64,000 bases of DNA, taken from NCBI RefSeq assembly GCF_030450125.1, contig NZ_CP123923.1, positions 5,456,001 to 5,520,000 on the forward strand. The letters are read 5' to 3'. Position 1 is the stretch's first letter, and each line of letters starts with the position of its first letter. Under the pieces are notes generated by a model. That model ran no database searches and was not told the DNA's origin. It saw only the letters and a list, made by a program, of their open reading frames with translations. The position numbers and the translations under genes were made by a program. Below are positions 62,490 to 64,000 of this stretch, in pieces. The stretch is from Streptomyces sp. WP-1. Its GTDB lineage: Bacteria > Actinomycetota > Actinomycetes > Streptomycetales > Streptomycetaceae.

Positions 62490-64000
62490 ATGGCCCTGGA
62501 CACGCACGGTGCGGCGAAGGACGTGAGCGGGGAGGAACACGTGGCGCGCGGCGTGTTCGTCTCGATCGGGGCGCTGCTCCTCGGCCTGCTGCTCGCCGCG
62601 CTCGACCAGACCATCGTGTCGACCGCGCTGCCCACCATCGTCAGCGATCTCGGCGGCCTCGAACACCTGTCCTGGGTGGTCACCGCCTATCTGCTGGCCT
62701 CGACCGCCGCGACCCCGCTGTGGGGCAAGCTCGGCGACCAGTACGGGCGCAAGAAGCTGTTCCAGACCGCCATCGTGATCTTCCTGATCGGCTCGGCGCT
62801 GTGCGGCATGGCGCAGAACATGCCCCAGCTGATCGGCTTCCGGGCGCTCCAGGGCCTGGGCGGCGGCGGGCTGATGGTGCTGTCGATGGCGATCGTCGGC
62901 GACATCGTGCCGCCTCGCGACCGGGGCCGCTACCAGGGCCTGTTCGGAGCCGTGTTCGGCGCGACCAGCGTGCTCGGACCGCTGCTCGGCGGACTGTTCA
63001 CCGAGCATCTGAGCTGGCGCTGGGTGTTCTACGTCAACCTGCCCATCGGTATCGTGGCGCTCGCCGTGATCGCCGCCGCCCTGCGCATACCGGTGCGCAG
63101 CGCCCGCCACGTCATCGACTACCTCGGCACCTTCCTGATCGCCTGCGTCGCCACCTGCCTGGTCCTGGTGGCCTCCCTCGGCGGCACCACCTGGGCCTGG
63201 GGCTCCCCGCAGATCATCGCCCTCGCGGTGGCCGGCGTGCTGCTCGCGGTCGCGTTCGTGGCCGTGGAGCGCCGGGCCGCCGAGCCGGTGCTCCCGCTGG
63301 GCCTGTTCCGCATCCGCACCTTCACTCTCTCCGCCGTCATCAGCTTCATCGTGGGTTTCGCCATGTTCGGCGCGATGACCTATCTGCCGACGTTCCTCCA
63401 GGTCGTGCACGGTGTCTCCCCGACCATGTCCGGCGTGTACATGCTGCCGATGGTCTTCGGGCTGCTGCTGTCCTCCACCGTCTCCGGGCAGATCGTCAGC
63501 CGCACCGGCCGCTGGAAGGTCTTCCCGGTCACCGGTACCGCCGTCACCGCCATCGGCCTGCTCCTGCTGCACCGCCTGGACGAGACCAGCTCCACCGCCG
63601 AGATGAGCACCTACTTCTTCGTCTTCGGCCTCGGCCTCGGCCTGGTCATGCAGGTCCTGGTGCTGATCGTGCAGAACGCCGTCTCGTACGAGGATCTGGG
63701 CGTCGCCACCTCCGGGGCCACCTTCTTCCGCTCCATCGGGGCCTCCTTCGGCGTCGCCATCTTCGGCACCGTCTTCGCGAGCCGCCTCGCCGACAAGCTC
63801 ACCGCCGCCTTCGCGGGCGTCCGTCTGCCGCCCGGGGTGAACGCGGACACCCTCAAGGCCGACCCGCGCGGCATCGCGGCCCTGCCGCCCGCCCTGCGCC
63901 CCGCCGCCCTGCACGCCTACGCGTCCTCCATCACCGATGTCTTCGTCTACGCCGCCCCCGTCGCCCTCCTCGGCTTCCTGCTGGCCTGGCTGCTCAAGGA
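62490..64000 (+). CDS. MFS drug exporter, DHA2 type, 3' end beyond the window
   Basis: At least 503 residues of a proton-linked multidrug exporter, open to the end of the window. Motif D1 ALLLGLLLAALDQTIVSTALPTI, motif A GKLGDQYGRKK, and motif C GATSVLGPLLGGLFTEHLSWRWVFYVNLP are complete. Start ATG 62490 has GGGAGG seven bases upstream. It resembles LfrA/EmrB proteins. No TetR/MarR gene lies within the window beside it; it diverges from the peptidoglycan-binding protein. Confidence 0.93.
   Translation, partial: MALDTHGAAKDVSGEEHVARGVFVSIGALLLGLLLAALDQTIVSTALPTIVSDLGGLEHLSWVVTAYLLASTAATPLWGKLGDQYGRKKLFQTAIVIFLIGSALCGMAQNMPQLIGFRALQGLGGGGLMVLSMAIVGDIVPPRDRGRYQGLFGAVFGATSVLGPLLGGLFTEHLSWRWVFYVNLPIGIVALAVIAAALRIPVRSARHVIDYLGTFLIACVATCLVLVASLGGTTWAWGSPQIIALAVAGVLLAVAFVAVERRAAEPVLPLGLFRIRTFTLSAVISFIVGFAMFGAMTYLPTFLQVVHGVSPTMSGVYMLPMVFGLLLSSTVSGQIVSRTGRWKVFPVTGTAVTAIGLLLLHRLDETSSTAEMSTYFFVFGLGLGLVMQVLVLIVQNAVSYEDLGVATSGATFFRSIGASFGVAIFGTVFASRLADKLTAAFAGVRLPPGVNADTLKADPRGIAALPPALRPAALHAYASSITDVFVYAAPVALLGFLLAWLLK

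Overview
The window is a 64-kb piece of a Streptomyces chromosome. The evidence is very high GC throughout, strong third-position GC bias, many GTG/TTG starts with GGAGG-type ribosome sites, and families typical of the genus (SCO2400-like, DUF397/XRE pairs, DUF3145, HelR, TerD clusters). The fasR-fabD-fabH-acpP-fabF block next to a DUF3145 gene, with aceE and ter genes further on, matches the conserved core near SCO2360-SCO2400 of S. coelicolor (from memory). No phage, IS element or CRISPR array was seen. Both ends cut through MFS exporter genes.

Region by region. (1) 1-6.0 kb: the end of an MFS exporter with a perfect palindromic terminator, then a compact RiPP cluster on the minus strand: precursor, ATP-grasp ligase and PIMT-like methyltransferase, each overlapping the next at stop/start codons. 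This is the layout of an aspartimide-forming graspetide. A divergent XRE/TPR regulator and a small internally duplicated protein lie beside it. (2) 6.0-8.5 kb: a DUF397/XRE-DUF5753 pair facing a HATPase, then a zinc-ribbon membrane protein. (3) 8.5-19.2 kb: serine hydrolase, a MarR/oxidoreductase divergon with a clear candidate operator, a GlxA regulator facing two tandem isochorismatase-type hydrolases (one cytosolic, one lipoprotein), an orphan Tat-exported protein, aldose epimerase, SRPBCC and SGNH proteins. (4) 18.7-24.3 kb: DUF3145 and the essential fatty acid synthase operon with its regulator FasR. (5) 24.4-32.7 kb: pirin, beta-lactamase-fold hydrolase, GNAT, a MerR/aldo-keto reductase operon and a TetR/MFS pair (both with promoters that imply leaderless mRNAs), and two DUF proteins. 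(6) 33.0-46.1 kb: aceE, DUF3052, peroxiredoxin, then a tellurium-resistance-type (Ter) stress module: four TerD-fold genes, a TerC-like DUF475 membrane protein, and a biosynthetic arm (CitE-like lyase, a double phosphoribosyltransferase fused to TRSP and PELOTA domains, HAD phosphatase). (7) 46.2-53.6 kb: FmdB-like protein, a class A PBP whose transpeptidase motifs are degenerate, a NodB-like deacetylase, a secreted amidase_6 protein, DUF4383 and a coiled-coil protein. (8) 53.8-64 kb: tRNA-Val(TAC), the RNA-polymerase-recycling ATPase HelR with a rifamycin-associated element upstream, DUF2277, a DoxX gene under an iron box, DedA, a secreted HNH nuclease, a yybP-ykoY (Mn2+) riboswitch before a UPF0016/TMEM165 transporter, HAD phosphatase, a peptidoglycan-binding membrane protein ending in a 9-bp tandem repeat, and the start of another MFS exporter.

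The strongest leads are the graspetide cluster, the Ter-linked biosynthetic module, HelR with its RAE, the PBP with degenerate transpeptidase motifs, the Mn riboswitch, and a dispersed genomic repeat placed in frame between two domains of the phosphoribosyltransferase gene.
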